A stretch of DNA of 64,000 nucleotides. It comes from Variovorax sp. J2L1-78. Lineage in GTDB: Bacteria > Pseudomonadota > Gammaproteobacteria > Burkholderiales > Burkholderiaceae_C. A program made the translations under genes and the position numbers. The notes under the pieces are model-generated. The model did not search any database. It saw only the letters and a list, made by a program, of their open reading frames with translations, and had not been told where the DNA came from. The stretch covers positions 734,501-798,500 of the forward strand of contig NZ_JASZYB010000002.1 of NCBI RefSeq assembly GCF_030317205.1, written 5' to 3'. This document shows positions 51,091 to 61,586 of this stretch, piece by piece (position 1 is the stretch's first letter; every line of letters starts with the position of its first letter).

Positions 51091-52587
51091 TCAGTCGTGC
51101 TGGATCCACAAGCCCTTCACGTTCAGGTACTCGTCGAGCTGCTGCGCGCCCGACTCGCGGCCGTAGCCGCTCTGCTTCACACCGCCGAAGGGCATCGACG
51201 GGTCCATCTGGTTGTAGCAATTGACCCAGACCGAGCCCGACTGCAGGCGCTTGGCCATGGCGTGCGCGCGGCCGATGTCGCGGGTCCACACGCCGGCACC
51301 CAGGCCGAAGGGCGAGTCGTTGGCGCGGCGCACCACCTCGTCGAGGTCGTCGTAGGGCATCACCGAAGCCACGGGGCCGAAGATCTCTTCGCGCGCGATG
51401 CGCATCGGGTCGCGCACGTCGGCAAACACCGTGGGCGCGACGAAGTTGCCTTGTGCATGCGCGGGCCCGTCGAGCCGCGCGCCGCCCGACACCAGCCGCG
51501 CGCCCTCGTCGCGGGCGCTGTCGACATAGCCGAGCACGCGCGCCATCTGGCGTGGCGACACCAGCGGTCCGATGTCGCTCGTCGGGTCGGTGCCGGCGCC
51601 CACGCGCAGCGCGGCCCCGGCCCGCGCCATGGCCTCGACCACCTCGTCGTAGATGCCGCGCTGCACGAACACGCGTGTGCCCGCGCTGCAGATCTGGCCG
51701 GCGTTCGCGAACACGCCCATCGCCGCGGATTGCGCGGCGCGCTGCACGTCGGCATCGTCGAACAGGATGTGCGGCGACTTGCCGCCGAGTTCCAGCGACA
51801 GCCGCTTGAGGTTGCCGGCCGAGGCGCGCACGATCTGCTGGCCGGTGCCGACCGAACCGGTGAACGACAGCTTGTCGACGCCCGGGTGTTCGGCCAGCGC
51901 CGCACCGGCGCCCGCGCCGAAGCCCGTGACCACGTTGATGACGCCCGGCGGCACGCCGGCCTGCAGCGCCAGTTCGGCGAAGCGCAGCGGCGTGAGCGGC
52001 GCGTCTTCCGCAGGCTTGAGCACCAGCGTGCAGCCGGTCGCCAGCACCGGCGCGGTCTTGAAGACGGTGGCCCACAGCGGGCCGTTCCAAGGAATGATGG
52101 CGCCCACCACCCCGACCGGCTCCTTCAGCGTGGCGGCGAACATGTCGCCGTTGAGCGAGGTCTCCGCCGTCAGGCCATGGATGGCGGTGGCCTGCCCGGC
52201 GAAGTAGCGCATCAGCCCGACCAGGTGGCGCCGGCTGCCCCGCGTGTGGCGGATGGGCGAACCCATGTCCAGCGTGTCGAGCCAGGCCAGCTCGTCGTAG
52301 TGCGCGTCGAGCACGTCGGCCAGCGCATGCATCAGCGCCGCGCGCTCGTCGGGCTTCATGCGCCGCCACGGTCCTTCGAAGGCAGCGCGCGCGGCAGCCA
52401 CGGCGCGGTCGATGTCCTCGCGATCGCCCTCGGGCACCACGGCCAGCAGGTCGCCGGTGGCCGGGTTGCGCGTCTCGAAGGTCTTGCCGGAGGCCGCGGC
52501 CACCCACTGCCCGCCGATCAGCATGCGCTTGGGCGCGCCGTCGAGGAAGGGGTGCGTCGCGTTCGCGTAGTCGATCTCTGGCGTCAT
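51091..52587 (-). CDS. Aldehyde dehydrogenase family protein
   Basis: A 498-residue NAD(P)-dependent ALDH. The cofactor-site IIPWNGPLWATVFKTAPVLA, catalytic Glu in LSLELGGKSP, catalytic Cys in NAGQICSAGTRVFVQ and the C-terminal NCYNQMDPSMPFGGVKQSGYG are all present, close to betaine/phenylacetaldehyde-type ALDHs. It oxidises an aldehyde to an acid. Last gene of the minus-strand operon, 13 bases after the MetC-like gene, and followed by a terminator. Confidence 0.94.
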   Translation of the reverse strand: MTPEIDYANATHPFLDGAPKRMLIGGQWVAAASGKTFETRNPATGDLLAVVPEGDREDIDRAVAAARAAFEGPWRRMKPDERAALMHALADVLDAHYDELAWLDTLDMGSPIRHTRGSRRHLVGLMRYFAGQATAIHGLTAETSLNGDMFAATLKEPVGVVGAIIPWNGPLWATVFKTAPVLATGCTLVLKPAEDAPLTPLRFAELALQAGVPPGVINVVTGFGAGAGAALAEHPGVDKLSFTGSVGTGQQIVRASAGNLKRLSLELGGKSPHILFDDADVQRAAQSAAMGVFANAGQICSAGTRVFVQRGIYDEVVEAMARAGAALRVGAGTDPTSDIGPLVSPRQMARVLGYVDSARDEGARLVSGGARLDGPAHAQGNFVAPTVFADVRDPMRIAREEIFGPVASVMPYDDLDEVVRRANDSPFGLGAGVWTRDIGRAHAMAKRLQSGSVWVNCYNQMDPSMPFGGVKQSGYGRESGAQQLDEYLNVKGLWIQHD

Positions 52588-52600
52588 GCGTGGAGGTCCT

Positions 52601-53809
52601 TCAGGCGGCGGCCGCGAGTCGTGCGAAGCCGCGTTCCAGGTCGCGGATCAGGTCGTCGGGGTCTTCGAGGCCGGCGTGCAGCCGCAGCGCCGGGCCCTTC
52701 TCCTGCCAGGGCCGCGCGCTGCGCAGCGTGGCCGGGTAGGTCGGCACCACCAGGCTTTCGTAGCCGCCCCAGGAATAGCCCATGCGGAACAGTTCGAGGT
52801 GGTCGAGCATGGCGGCAAACTGCGTGTCGCTGCAGGGCTGGAGCACCGCGCCGAAGAGCCCGCTGGCGCCGGTGAAGTCTCGCTTCCAGATCGCGTGGCC
52901 GGGGTCGTCCGGCAGCGCCGGGTACATCACGCGCGAGACCTCCGGCCGCGTCTGCAGCCACTTCGCGATGGTCGTGGCCGTTTCCTGGTGGCGCGGAATG
53001 CGCAGGCCCAGCGTGCGCAGGCCGCGCAGCGCCATGTAGACGTCGTCGGGGCCGCCGCAGTAGCCCGAGCCGGACGCCGTCTTCTTGACCGGGATGAACG
53101 AGGCCTCGTTGCAGACCGCGATGCCCAGCATCAGGTCGGAGTGGCCCGAGATGTACTTGGTGGCCGCATGGATCGACACGTCGACGCCGTGCGCCAGCGG
53201 CTTGAAGCACAGCGGCGAGGCCCAGGTGTTGTCCAGGATGGTCCTGATGCCGCGCGCCTTCGCCACGGCGGTGATCGCCGGCACGTCGGTCATCTCGAAG
53301 GTCAGCGAGCAGGGCGACTCGAGGTAGATGACCTTGGTGTTCGGCTGGACCAGGTGCGCGATGTCGGCACCGATCAGCGGGTCGTAGTACGTCACCTCGA
53401 CCCCGTACTTCTTCAGGAACTCGTCGCAGAACTGGCGCACCGGGCCGTACAGGCTGTCGACGATCAGCAGGTGGTCGCCGGTCGAGAGAAAGGCGGTGAG
53501 CGCGGCGCAGATCGCGCCGAGCCCGCAGGAGGTGACGACCGCGCGGTAGCCGCCTTCGAGTTGCGTCACCGCGTCTTCCAGCGCGCGCGTGGTGGGCGTG
53601 CCCTCGCGGCCGTAGGTGAACTGTTCGAAGGCGCCGCTGGCGCGGTCGCGCCGTGTCTCCAGCAACTGCGCGACGGAATTGAAGATGAAGGTGGACGCGT
53701 GATAGACCGGCGGATTGACGATGCCGTGGTACGCATCGGGGTCGCGGCCGAGGTGGACGATCTGCGTGTCTTGCGCGAAGGCGCTGGCGTGGGAAGCGGG
53801 TGTGTTCAT
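52601..53809 (-). CDS. Cystathionine beta-lyase (MetC)-like PLP enzyme
   Basis: A 402-residue trans-sulfuration-family PLP enzyme. Markers: VNPPVYHASTFIFNSVAQLL, FTYGREGTPTTRALEDAVTQLE, LGAICAALTAFLSTGDHLLI, IYLESPCSLTFEMTDVPA and the Schiff-base Lys in SIHAATKYISGHSDLMLG. The last motif (HAATKYISGHSD) and the EAT-like spacing fit MetC lyases more than MetB/MetZ. In this operon it could eliminate from a sulfur- or selenium-containing or other beta-substituted amino acid. Neighbours are an SDR and an ALDH. Confidence 0.9.
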   Translation of the reverse strand: MNTPASHASAFAQDTQIVHLGRDPDAYHGIVNPPVYHASTFIFNSVAQLLETRRDRASGAFEQFTYGREGTPTTRALEDAVTQLEGGYRAVVTSCGLGAICAALTAFLSTGDHLLIVDSLYGPVRQFCDEFLKKYGVEVTYYDPLIGADIAHLVQPNTKVIYLESPCSLTFEMTDVPAITAVAKARGIRTILDNTWASPLCFKPLAHGVDVSIHAATKYISGHSDLMLGIAVCNEASFIPVKKTASGSGYCGGPDDVYMALRGLRTLGLRIPRHQETATTIAKWLQTRPEVSRVMYPALPDDPGHAIWKRDFTGASGLFGAVLQPCSDTQFAAMLDHLELFRMGYSWGGYESLVVPTYPATLRSARPWQEKGPALRLHAGLEDPDDLIRDLERGFARLAAAA

Positions 53810-53830
53810 GGCTTGAGGAAGGGAAGAGAT

Positions 53831-54619
53831 TCAGACCAGCGTGCCGGCATCGACCACGATGTCCTGGCCGGTGATGAGGCGGCCGCCGTCGGAGAAGAGG
53901 TGGATCACCGCATGGGCCACGTCGTCGCCGCTCACCAGCCGGCCGAGCGCGGACTTGGACGTGAAGCGCCGCAGCACGGTTTCGTAGGGCAGGCCTTCGC
54001 GCAGCGCCGAGGCTTCGAACAGGCGCTTGAGCCGCGGCCCGGCGATGCCGCCCGGCGCCACCGTGTTGACGGTGACGTTGTGCGGCCCGCCTTCGAGCGC
54101 GGCCGACTTCACGAGCCCGCGCACCGCCCATTTCGACGCCGCGTAGATGGCCGCATCGGCCACGCCCTTGTGGCCGTAGGTGCCGCCGATCACCACCACA
54201 CGGCCTTCGCCCTGCGCGATCAGCAGCGGCATCACCGCGCGCATCGCCAGCATCGTGCCGAGAACGTTGATGTCGAAGCAGGCGTGGTAGTCGGCCGCGG
54301 TGCTCTGCCACACCGGCTGGCGCGGGCTGCCGACGCCGGCGGTGCACAGCAGCCGGTCGATGCGGCCGAAGCTCGCGTGGGCTGCGCGCGCGGCGGCATC
54401 GAGCGCATCGCTGTCGGTCACGTCGGCCTGCAGCACGATGGCTTCGCTGCCGATGGCGCGCACCGCGGTGGCGACCTCGTTGCCGGACTGCGTGTCACGT
54501 CCGACGATCGCCACGTGCGCGCCTTCGCGCGCCAGCGCCAGTGCCAGCTCGGCACCCAGCCCCTTGGTCGCGCCGGTGGCGAAGACCACCTTGCCTTTCA
54601 GTGTGTTCATGAGGGTCAT
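53831..54619 (-). CDS. SDR family oxidoreductase
   Basis: A 262-residue classical SDR: FATGATKGLGAELALALARE, VLQADVTDSDALDAA, LCTAGVGSPRQPVWQS, VVVIGGTYGHKG and IYAASKWAVRGLVKSAALEG. It ends LITGQDIVVDAGTLV and is a clear paralogue of the protein at 44060 (shared IYAASKWA / SYASSKWA and VAPGGIA / VAPGAIA). As in that paralogue, the strand before the catalytic Tyr reads IGGTYG without the usual Ser. ATG at 54619 (another ATG three codons on); it follows the permease gene by 15 bases. Confidence 0.88.
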   Translation of the reverse strand: MTLMNTLKGKVVFATGATKGLGAELALALAREGAHVAIVGRDTQSGNEVATAVRAIGSEAIVLQADVTDSDALDAAARAAHASFGRIDRLLCTAGVGSPRQPVWQSTAADYHACFDINVLGTMLAMRAVMPLLIAQGEGRVVVIGGTYGHKGVADAAIYAASKWAVRGLVKSAALEGGPHNVTVNTVAPGGIAGPRLKRLFEASALREGLPYETVLRRFTSKSALGRLVSGDDVAHAVIHLFSDGGRLITGQDIVVDAGTLV

Positions 54620-54634
54620 GTCGAGGGGCCGCGG

Positions 54635-55396
54635 TCAGCGGCTCCAGTCCTGAACGACGCGCTCGAGCGCGATGGTGAAAGTGAAAAATAAATAGGACAC
54701 CGTCGTGCCGGCGCCGACGGCCGCCCACATGAGCGCGAAGTTCTGGCGCGAGTAGGCGTCGAGGATCAGGCTGCCGAGGCCCGGTGCACCCGACAGCCAT
54801 TCGGCGAACATCGCGCACAGGATGGCTGAGGCCGACGCGATGCGCAGCCCCGTGAAGAGATGCGTCATGGCGCAGGGCACGCGCAGCTTGAAGACCGTCT
54901 GCCAGAAGCCCGCGCCGCTGCAGTGCATCAGCTCCAGCATGTGGCGGCTCGGCGCCTCGAAGCCCTTGCGCGCCGCCAGCATGATCTGGAAGAAGGACAG
55001 CAGTGCGACCATGCCGACGCCGTTCCATCGGTCGCGCCCGAAGATGAGCACCAGCACCGGCGCGATGGCAATCATCGGCACGGTGCGCACGACGACGATC
55101 AGCGGCATCAGCGCCGCGTCGAGCGTCGGCGAAGCCATGAACAGCAGCGCCAGCACCAGCGCCGCCACCGTGGCCACCGCCATGCCGATGACGGTGGACT
55201 GCACCGTGAGCCAGGCGGCGTGGCCGATGGTGCCGGCGTTCTCGCCCATCGCCTGCGCCGCGGCACCGGGGCTCGGCAGCAGGTAGTTCGGCACGGCGAA
55301 GACCCAGATCGCGGCCTGCCACAGCAGCGCCACGACGGCGATGGTCGCCGCGTAGCCGGCGAGGCGCTGTGCCGTCAGCGTGAGCGCACCGGTCAT
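54635..55396 (-). CDS. ABC transporter permease (SsuC/TauC/ThiX type), subunit A
   Basis: A 253-residue inner-membrane permease with six helices; VRTVPMIAIAPVLVLIFG is the family core, followed by the EAA-like SGAGFWQTVFKLRVPCAM loop. The LPSPGAAAQAM segment near the N-terminus is typical of SsuC-like proteins. It differs from the neighbouring permease, so the transporter is probably a heterodimer or has two alternative pores. ATG at 55396 chosen; the next permease gene ends 61 bases upstream. Confidence 0.9.
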   Translation of the reverse strand: MTGALTLTAQRLAGYAATIAVVALLWQAAIWVFAVPNYLLPSPGAAAQAMGENAGTIGHAAWLTVQSTVIGMAVATVAALVLALLFMASPTLDAALMPLIVVVRTVPMIAIAPVLVLIFGRDRWNGVGMVALLSFFQIMLAARKGFEAPSRHMLELMHCSGAGFWQTVFKLRVPCAMTHLFTGLRIASASAILCAMFAEWLSGAPGLGSLILDAYSRQNFALMWAAVGAGTTVSYLFFTFTIALERVVQDWSR

Positions 55397-55457
55397 CGGA
55401 GCACCTCCGTGCCTTGCACTGCGGTGCAAGCTTGCTTGGGGCGGCCCGGCGCTGCGC

Positions 55458-56217
55458 TCATGCCGCCTCCGGCGCAGGTGCGCGGTCGTAGCCCGCCACG
55501 CGCTCCAGCAGGCAGATGTAGACGTAAGCCAGCGACGACACCGCGCAGGCGATCAGCACGGTGGCCCACAGGCGCTGCACCTGCAGGCCGAACATCGCGT
55601 TGAGCATCACCACCCCCAGGCCGTTCTCGGCGCCGTTCCATTCGCCGATCAGCGCGCCCAGCACGGCCAGCGGCGCGCTGATCTTGAGGCCGACGAACAG
55701 CAGCGGCACGGCGCTCGGCAGCGCCAGCAGGCGGAAGCGCTGCCAGCGCGATGCGGCCAGCACGGTGAACAGCTCCTGCTCGCCGGCCTTGCTCTCGCGC
55801 AGCCCCTGCACCACCGACACCAGCATCGGGAACACGCAGATCACCACCGTGATGAGCACCCGCGTGCCGAGCGTGAGGCCCAGCCACACGCTGAGGATCG
55901 GCGCGATGGCGATCATCGGGATGCTGCTGAGCACGGCACCGGCGGTGAGCACCGGCCCTTCGCTGCGCGGTGCCGCGTACACCGCGAAGCCGATGCCCAG
56001 CGCCAGCATCAGCGCGATGAGGAAGCCGTAGGCGGCGGTCAGCACCGTGGTGGCGAGCTGCTGCAGCAGCATCGCGTGTTCGGCCCACAGCAGGCGCAGC
56101 ACGCCCGAGGGCTTCGGGATCGTCATCGGCGCGCCGCCGTGCGCCACCCAGGCCTCGGCCGCGGCCAGCAGCGCGCCGAACACCGCCATCGGCAGCAGCC
56201 AACGCCGGGCGTGGCGG

Positions 56218-56231
<14 letters not shown>
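55458..56231 (-). CDS. ABC transporter permease (SsuC/TauC/ThiX type), subunit B
   Basis: A 257-residue inner-membrane permease. It has IPKPSGVLRLLWAEH near the N-terminus, the SSIPMIAIAPILSVWLGL core and the LAASRWQRFRLLALPSAVP EAA loop. It is the second, diverged permease of the same importer. Its start overlaps the ATPase stop by 14 bases, so the ATPase-permease pair is translationally coupled. Confidence 0.9.
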
Positions 56232-57038
<807 letters not shown>

Positions 57039-57042
<4 letters not shown>

Positions 57043-58112
57043 TTCAGCGCGGCTCTCACGATGTCCTGCGTGACCAGCCGCGACACGTCGACCTCGGCGT
57101 CCGCCGGCACGCTGCCCGCCTCGCGGCCGAGCGCCACCGCCTTTTCGAACACGGCGGGGTCGATCCAGAGCAGGCCGTGCCTCTTCGCGTCGCCGCCCAC
57201 GATGTAGTCGCGCATCATGTCCGCCTGCCCGCGCTGCTCTGCCACGTCGGTGCCGGGCGGCGCGTACTTGCGCACGATCATCTCGGCCGCTTCCTGGGGG
57301 TTGTCGACCACCCAGCGCCAGCCGCGGATCAGCGCGCGCGTGTAGCGCACCAGCGCATCGCGGTGCTGGGCCAGCGTGTCGCGCCGCGCGATCAGCACCT
57401 GGCCGTAGCCGGGCACGCCGAGGTCCGACAGCGGCATCCAGTGCGGGTCAAAGCCGATCTTGCGCAGGGCCGGCACCGCCGTCGTCGACCAGCTGTAGTA
57501 GCCGTCGACCTGGCCCGAGGCCAGCAGCGACGGGTCGCTGCCCACCGGCACCAGGCGGATGCTGGCCGGGTCGATGCCGGCGCGCCGGATCAGCGGGATG
57601 AGCTGCGCGCGCACGCTGTTGGGCACGCCCAGCGTCTTGCCCACCATGTCCTGCACCGAGCGGATCGGCCGGCCCACCGGGCTCATGATGGCGCCGGGGT
57701 CGTGCTGCATCACGGCGGCGAAGGCGACGAGCGGCTGGCCGTGCAGGTGGCCGTCGATCATGCCGGCGACGTTGCTTTCGCTGGTCATCGCGCGACCGCT
57801 GGCGACCAGGGTGCGGTAGTCGGTGCCGGGGCCGCCGGCGACGAAGTTCACGTCCAGCCCTTCCTCCGCCAGATAGCCGCGGTCGAGCGCGGCCAGGTAG
57901 CCGCCGAACTGGATGCCCTTGACCCAGCCGAGCTGGTGGTCGAACGTCATGAGACCTCGTGTGGAAGATGCGGCGCCGCCCGGCGCCAGCACGTGAAAGG
58001 ACAGGGCGCCCAGGCCCGCGAGCGGCAAGGCGCCGAGCGCGGCCAGCGCACCGCGACGCCCCAGGCGGGGGACGCGGAAGCGATCGACGGACGTCGCAAC
58101 ATGGCTTGGCAT
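57039..58112 (-). CDS. ABC transporter substrate-binding protein (NMT1/THI5-like, SsuA/ThiY type)
   Basis: A 357-residue receptor. An N-terminal RLGRRGALAALGALPLAGLG segment looks like a Tat or Sec signal (RR then hydrophobic core). The mature part has the NMT1/SsuA pattern: LGWVKGIQFGGYLAALDRGYLAEEGLDV is cut here into KGIQFGGYLAALDRGYLAEE and the following strand, then LVASGRAMTSESNVAGM and QDMVGKTLGVPNSV. Such receptors bind pyrimidine precursors, taurine, sulfonates or similar. First gene of the minus-strand operon; ATG at 58112, facing the divergent oxygenase gene. Confidence 0.88.
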
Positions 58113-58154
58113 GGCCGTGATCTTGCCGCCGGAAACGCCCAGCACACGTAGCTG

Positions 58155-58179
58155 TTTGCGCAAGCGGTGCTGACGCAAA
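58155..58179. promoter_or_regulatory. Inverted repeat in the divergent promoter region
   Basis: TTTGCG (58155-58160) and CGCAAA (58174-58179) form an inverted repeat with a 13-base spacer; the left arm also overlaps the palindrome TTGCGCAA (58156-58163). It lies in the 194-base gap between the divergent importer and oxygenase operons and could bind a shared regulator, none of which is encoded nearby. Confidence 0.35.
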
Positions 58180-58306
58180 AGGCACCCCGGCGCGCGCGGC
58201 TTGGCGCTACCGTCACGGCCTGCCTGCCATCCGTGGCGTCTGCGTGCACGACGACGTTGCACGGCGCCGGGCATGCGTTCGAAAGACTTGCAAAGGACCC
58301 GCTTCC

Positions 58307-59314
58307 ATGAGCCGCAGCACTGCCGGCGTCGAGGACAGCATCGTCGCCAGGACGGTGGACCTCGCAGAGATTCCCATCATCGACTTCTCGCCCTTCCGCC
58401 ACGGCGGCGAGGCCGGCAAGAAGGCCGTGGCCGCCGAGATCGCCCACGCCTGCGAGCGGATCGGCTTCTTCTACCTGAAGGGCCACGATGTGCCGCCGCA
58501 GGTGCTGGCCGACACCTTCGATGCATCGAAGGCCTTCTTCCACCGGCCCGAGGAAGAGCGCCGCGCCTCGGCCGCCACGCTGCAGTGGTACCGCGGCTGG
58601 ATCCCGATGCCGCGCCGCGAAGGCGCGCTCGACCGCAACAGCCGGCTCTTCGAGCAGTACCGCATCCAGGCGGACTTCCCGGACGAGGCCGAGCCCGACC
58701 CGATCTTCAACCGCCCCAACCGCTGGCCCGAGGACATGCCGGCCTTCCGCGCCGCCTGCCAGGCGCACTACGCGGCGATGCTGGCGTTGTCGCGCGACCT
58801 GCTGCGCGCCTTCGCCATCGGCCTGGGCCTGCCCGAAGACCGTTTCGACGGCTACTTCGACCTGCCGATCTGCCAGCTCAGCCTGCTGTACTACATCCCG
58901 ATTCCCGACGGCTCGGACGTCGAGGTGTCGAACACCGTGTCGCACACCGACGAAGGGCCGCTGACCATCCTCGCGCAGGACAGCATCGGCGGGCTCGAGG
59001 TCAAGCGCCGCGACGGCACCTGGATCTCGGCGCCGCCGGTGCCGGGCGCCTACACGATCAACATCGGCGACATGATGATGTGGTGGTCGAACGGGCAGTT
59101 CGTCTCCAACTACCACCGCGTGCGCAACAAGGCCGGCGTCGAGCGCTTCTCGATCCCGTTCTTCCTCAACCCCGACCAGGACACCGTGGTCGCGCCGCTG
59201 CCCGAGCTGGTGGCGCGCGACGGCGGCGTGGCGCGCTTCGAGCCGGTGCATGTCGGCACGCACCTCAAGCGCTTCTACGCACGGCTGGAAAAGTCGCCGG
59301 GCGACTTCCTGTGA
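58307..59314 (+). CDS. Isopenicillin N synthase-like Fe(II)/2-oxoglutarate dioxygenase
   Basis: A 335-residue oxygenase. The iron triad is H213-x-D215 (TVSHTDEGPL) and H270 (SNYHRVRN), with the oxoglutarate-binding R280-F-S282 in VERFSIPFFLNP. The N-terminal IPIIDFSPF and IGFFYLKGHDVP are classical DIOX_N segments. Bacterial members hydroxylate or demethylate small molecules. It is the first gene of an operon with hyuA/hyuB (13-base gap), so it probably acts on the same compound, for instance by hydroxylation before ring opening. Confidence 0.92.
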   Translation: MSRSTAGVEDSIVARTVDLAEIPIIDFSPFRHGGEAGKKAVAAEIAHACERIGFFYLKGHDVPPQVLADTFDASKAFFHRPEEERRASAATLQWYRGWIPMPRREGALDRNSRLFEQYRIQADFPDEAEPDPIFNRPNRWPEDMPAFRAACQAHYAAMLALSRDLLRAFAIGLGLPEDRFDGYFDLPICQLSLLYYIPIPDGSDVEVSNTVSHTDEGPLTILAQDSIGGLEVKRRDGTWISAPPVPGAYTINIGDMMMWWSNGQFVSNYHRVRNKAGVERFSIPFFLNPDQDTVVAPLPELVARDGGVARFEPVHVGTHLKRFYARLEKSPGDFL

Positions 59315-59327
59315 AGCGGGGCACGAC

Positions 59328-61418
59328 GTGACATCGGCATCCACGAGCGCAGGCCTGGCGCGCATCGGCGCCGACATCGGCGGCACCTTCACCGACGTGG
59401 TGCTGGAGACGCCGACGCGGCGCCATTCCACCAAGCTGCTCACGACCTACGACGCGCCCGAGCGCGCGTTGCTCGACGGCATCGCGCTCTTGCTGGCGGA
59501 GGCTGGCCTGCGTGCTGACGACGTCGGCCTGGTCGTGCACGGCACCACGCTCGCCACCAATGCGCTGATCGAGCGTCGCGGCGCCAAGACCGCGCTGCTG
59601 ACGACCGAGGGCTTTCGCGACGTGCTCGAGATGGGCACCGAGAGCCGCTTCGACCAGTACGACATCGCCATGGACAAGCCGCCGCCGCTGGTGCCGCGCC
59701 GGCTGCGCGTGCCGGTGCGCGAGCGCATGGCCGCCGACGGCGCCGCGCTGCTGCCGCTGGACGAAGACGGCGTGCGCACCGCCGCCGCCTTCTTCGCGGC
59801 CGAGGGCGTGGAGAGCGTGGCCGTGGCTTTCCTGCACAGCTACGTGAACCCGGCGCACGAGCAGCGTGCCGCCGCGCTGCTGCGCGAGGCGCTGCCGGGC
59901 GTGACGATTTCGCTGTCGTGCGAGGTGTCGCCGGAGATGCGCGAGTACGAGCGCTTCTCAACCACCGCCGCCAACGCCTATGTGCAGCCGATCGTCGCGA
60001 GCTACCTCGGCCGCCTCGACCAGAAGCTGCGCGCACTGGGCTTCGGTTGCCCGCTGTTCCTGATGCTGTCCTCCGGCGGCCTGACGACGGTGGAGACGGC
60101 GGCACGCTTCCCGGTGCGGCTGGTCGAGTCCGGCCCCGCGGGCGGCGCGCTGTTCGCCGCCGCGGTGGCGGCCGAGCGCGGCATCGCACGCATGCTGGCG
60201 CTCGACGTCGGCGGCACCACCGCCAAGCTCTGCTACATCGACGACGGCCTGCCGCAGAGCTCGCAGGTGTTCGAGGTGGCGCGCGTGCACCGCTTCCGCA
60301 AGGGCAGCGGCCTGCCATTGCGCATCCCGGTGGTGGAGATGGTGGAGATCGGCGCCGGTGGCGGCTCCATCGCGCGCATCGACGGTGCCGGCCGCCTGGC
60401 CGTCGGCCCCAAGAGCGCGGCGTCGGAGCCCGGCCCGGCCTGCTACGGCCGCGGCGGTGCCGACCCCACTGTGACCGATGCCGACCTGGCGCTCGGCCGC
60501 ATTGCCGCCGATGCCTTCGCCGGCGGGAAGATGCGGCTCGACGCCGAGGCCTGCGCGACGGCATTGCTTGCATTGCCCGGCCTGCGCCAGGCCGATGCGC
60601 CAGCCCGCGCGCTCGGCATCAGCGAGATCGTCGACGAGGCCATGGCCAGCGCCGCGCGTGTGCATGCCGTGGAGCTGGGCCTGACGCTGGACGCGCGCAC
60701 GCTGGTGGCCTTTGGCGGCTGCGCGCCGCTGCATGCCGCGCGTGTGGCCGAGAAGCTGGGCATCGACGAGGTGGTGATCCCGCGCAGCGCGGGCGTGGGC
60801 TCGGCGGTGGGCTTCCTGCGCGCACCGATCGCCTACGAAATCGCGCGCAGCCTGCACCAGCGGCTCGATGCTTTCGACGCCGGCGCGGTCAACACGCTGC
60901 TCGATGCGATGACGGACGAAGCGCATGTCATCGTGCGCCACGGCAATGCCGAGTTGCCACGCGGTGAACGCCGCACCGCCTTCGCACGCTACCGCGGCCA
61001 GGGCTACGAGATCGCGATCGACGTGCCCGCGCGCACGCTCACCGTCGCCGATGCCGAGCTGCTGACCGCCGCCTTCGAAACGGCCTACCGCGCGCACTAC
61101 GGCGGCCTGGCCGTGAAGCTGCCGATCGAGATCCTGACCTGGCGCGTGGCCGTGGCCACCGCGCAGCCGCCGGTCGAGCGCATCCCCGAGCCCGCGCAGC
61201 GCCGCAACGCCGAGCCCGACGGGCACCGCGAGGTGCTCGACCCGGGCCTGGGCCAAGTCCGTCGCCACGCGCTGTACCGACGCACCGAACTCCGCCCCGG
61301 CGACACGCTGTCGGGCCCGGCGCTGATCGTCGAGGACGAGACCACCACCGTGGTGTCGCCAGCCTTCGATGCGCGCATCGACGGGCACGGCTACATCGTC
61401 ATGACGAGGCGGAAATGA
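59328..61418 (+). CDS. hyuA: Hydantoinase/5-oxoprolinase subunit A (HyuA)
   Basis: A 696-residue ATP-dependent amidohydrolase subunit. The N-terminal ATPase signature IGADIGGTFTDVVLETPTRR, VVHGTTLATNALIERRGAK, the LSSGGLTTVETAARFPVRLV region, DVGGTTAKLCYIDDG, EIGAGGGSIARID and SEPGPACYGRGGADPTVTDA are the family landmarks. With HyuB it cleaves cyclic amides such as 5-oxoproline, N-methylhydantoin or related rings using ATP. It starts at GTG (59328), 13 bases after the oxygenase stop. Substrate unknown. Confidence 0.94.
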   Translation: MTSASTSAGLARIGADIGGTFTDVVLETPTRRHSTKLLTTYDAPERALLDGIALLLAEAGLRADDVGLVVHGTTLATNALIERRGAKTALLTTEGFRDVLEMGTESRFDQYDIAMDKPPPLVPRRLRVPVRERMAADGAALLPLDEDGVRTAAAFFAAEGVESVAVAFLHSYVNPAHEQRAAALLREALPGVTISLSCEVSPEMREYERFSTTAANAYVQPIVASYLGRLDQKLRALGFGCPLFLMLSSGGLTTVETAARFPVRLVESGPAGGALFAAAVAAERGIARMLALDVGGTTAKLCYIDDGLPQSSQVFEVARVHRFRKGSGLPLRIPVVEMVEIGAGGGSIARIDGAGRLAVGPKSAASEPGPACYGRGGADPTVTDADLALGRIAADAFAGGKMRLDAEACATALLALPGLRQADAPARALGISEIVDEAMASAARVHAVELGLTLDARTLVAFGGCAPLHAARVAEKLGIDEVVIPRSAGVGSAVGFLRAPIAYEIARSLHQRLDAFDAGAVNTLLDAMTDEAHVIVRHGNAELPRGERRTAFARYRGQGYEIAIDVPARTLTVADAELLTAAFETAYRAHYGGLAVKLPIEILTWRVAVATAQPPVERIPEPAQRRNAEPDGHREVLDPGLGQVRRHALYRRTELRPGDTLSGPALIVEDETTTVVSPAFDARIDGHGYIVMTRRK

Positions 61419-61419
61419 A

Positions 61420-61517
61420 ACCCACCCCCGAAGCGGCGCACTGCGTGTCGCCGCCTCCCCCTCAAGGGGGCGCACCCGGCGGCCTGGCAGAGCCAGTTCC
61501 GCGGGTGCCCTGGCCTC
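61420..61517. repeat. 98-bp structured intergenic repeat, copy 2 (inverted relative to copy 1)
   Basis: The reverse complement of this 98-base stretch matches 37765-37862 except at three positions. Here it sits between hyuA and hyuB, starting two bases after the hyuA stop, so an operon has been interrupted by a structured element. If it terminates transcription, hyuB would need another promoter or read-through. Confidence 0.85.
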
Positions 61518-61586
61518 GGCCGCGCCGGTTTCATCCGATGCGGCTGGCGCGCGGCGCCTTGCAAAACTGAAATGGGAGCATTCACG

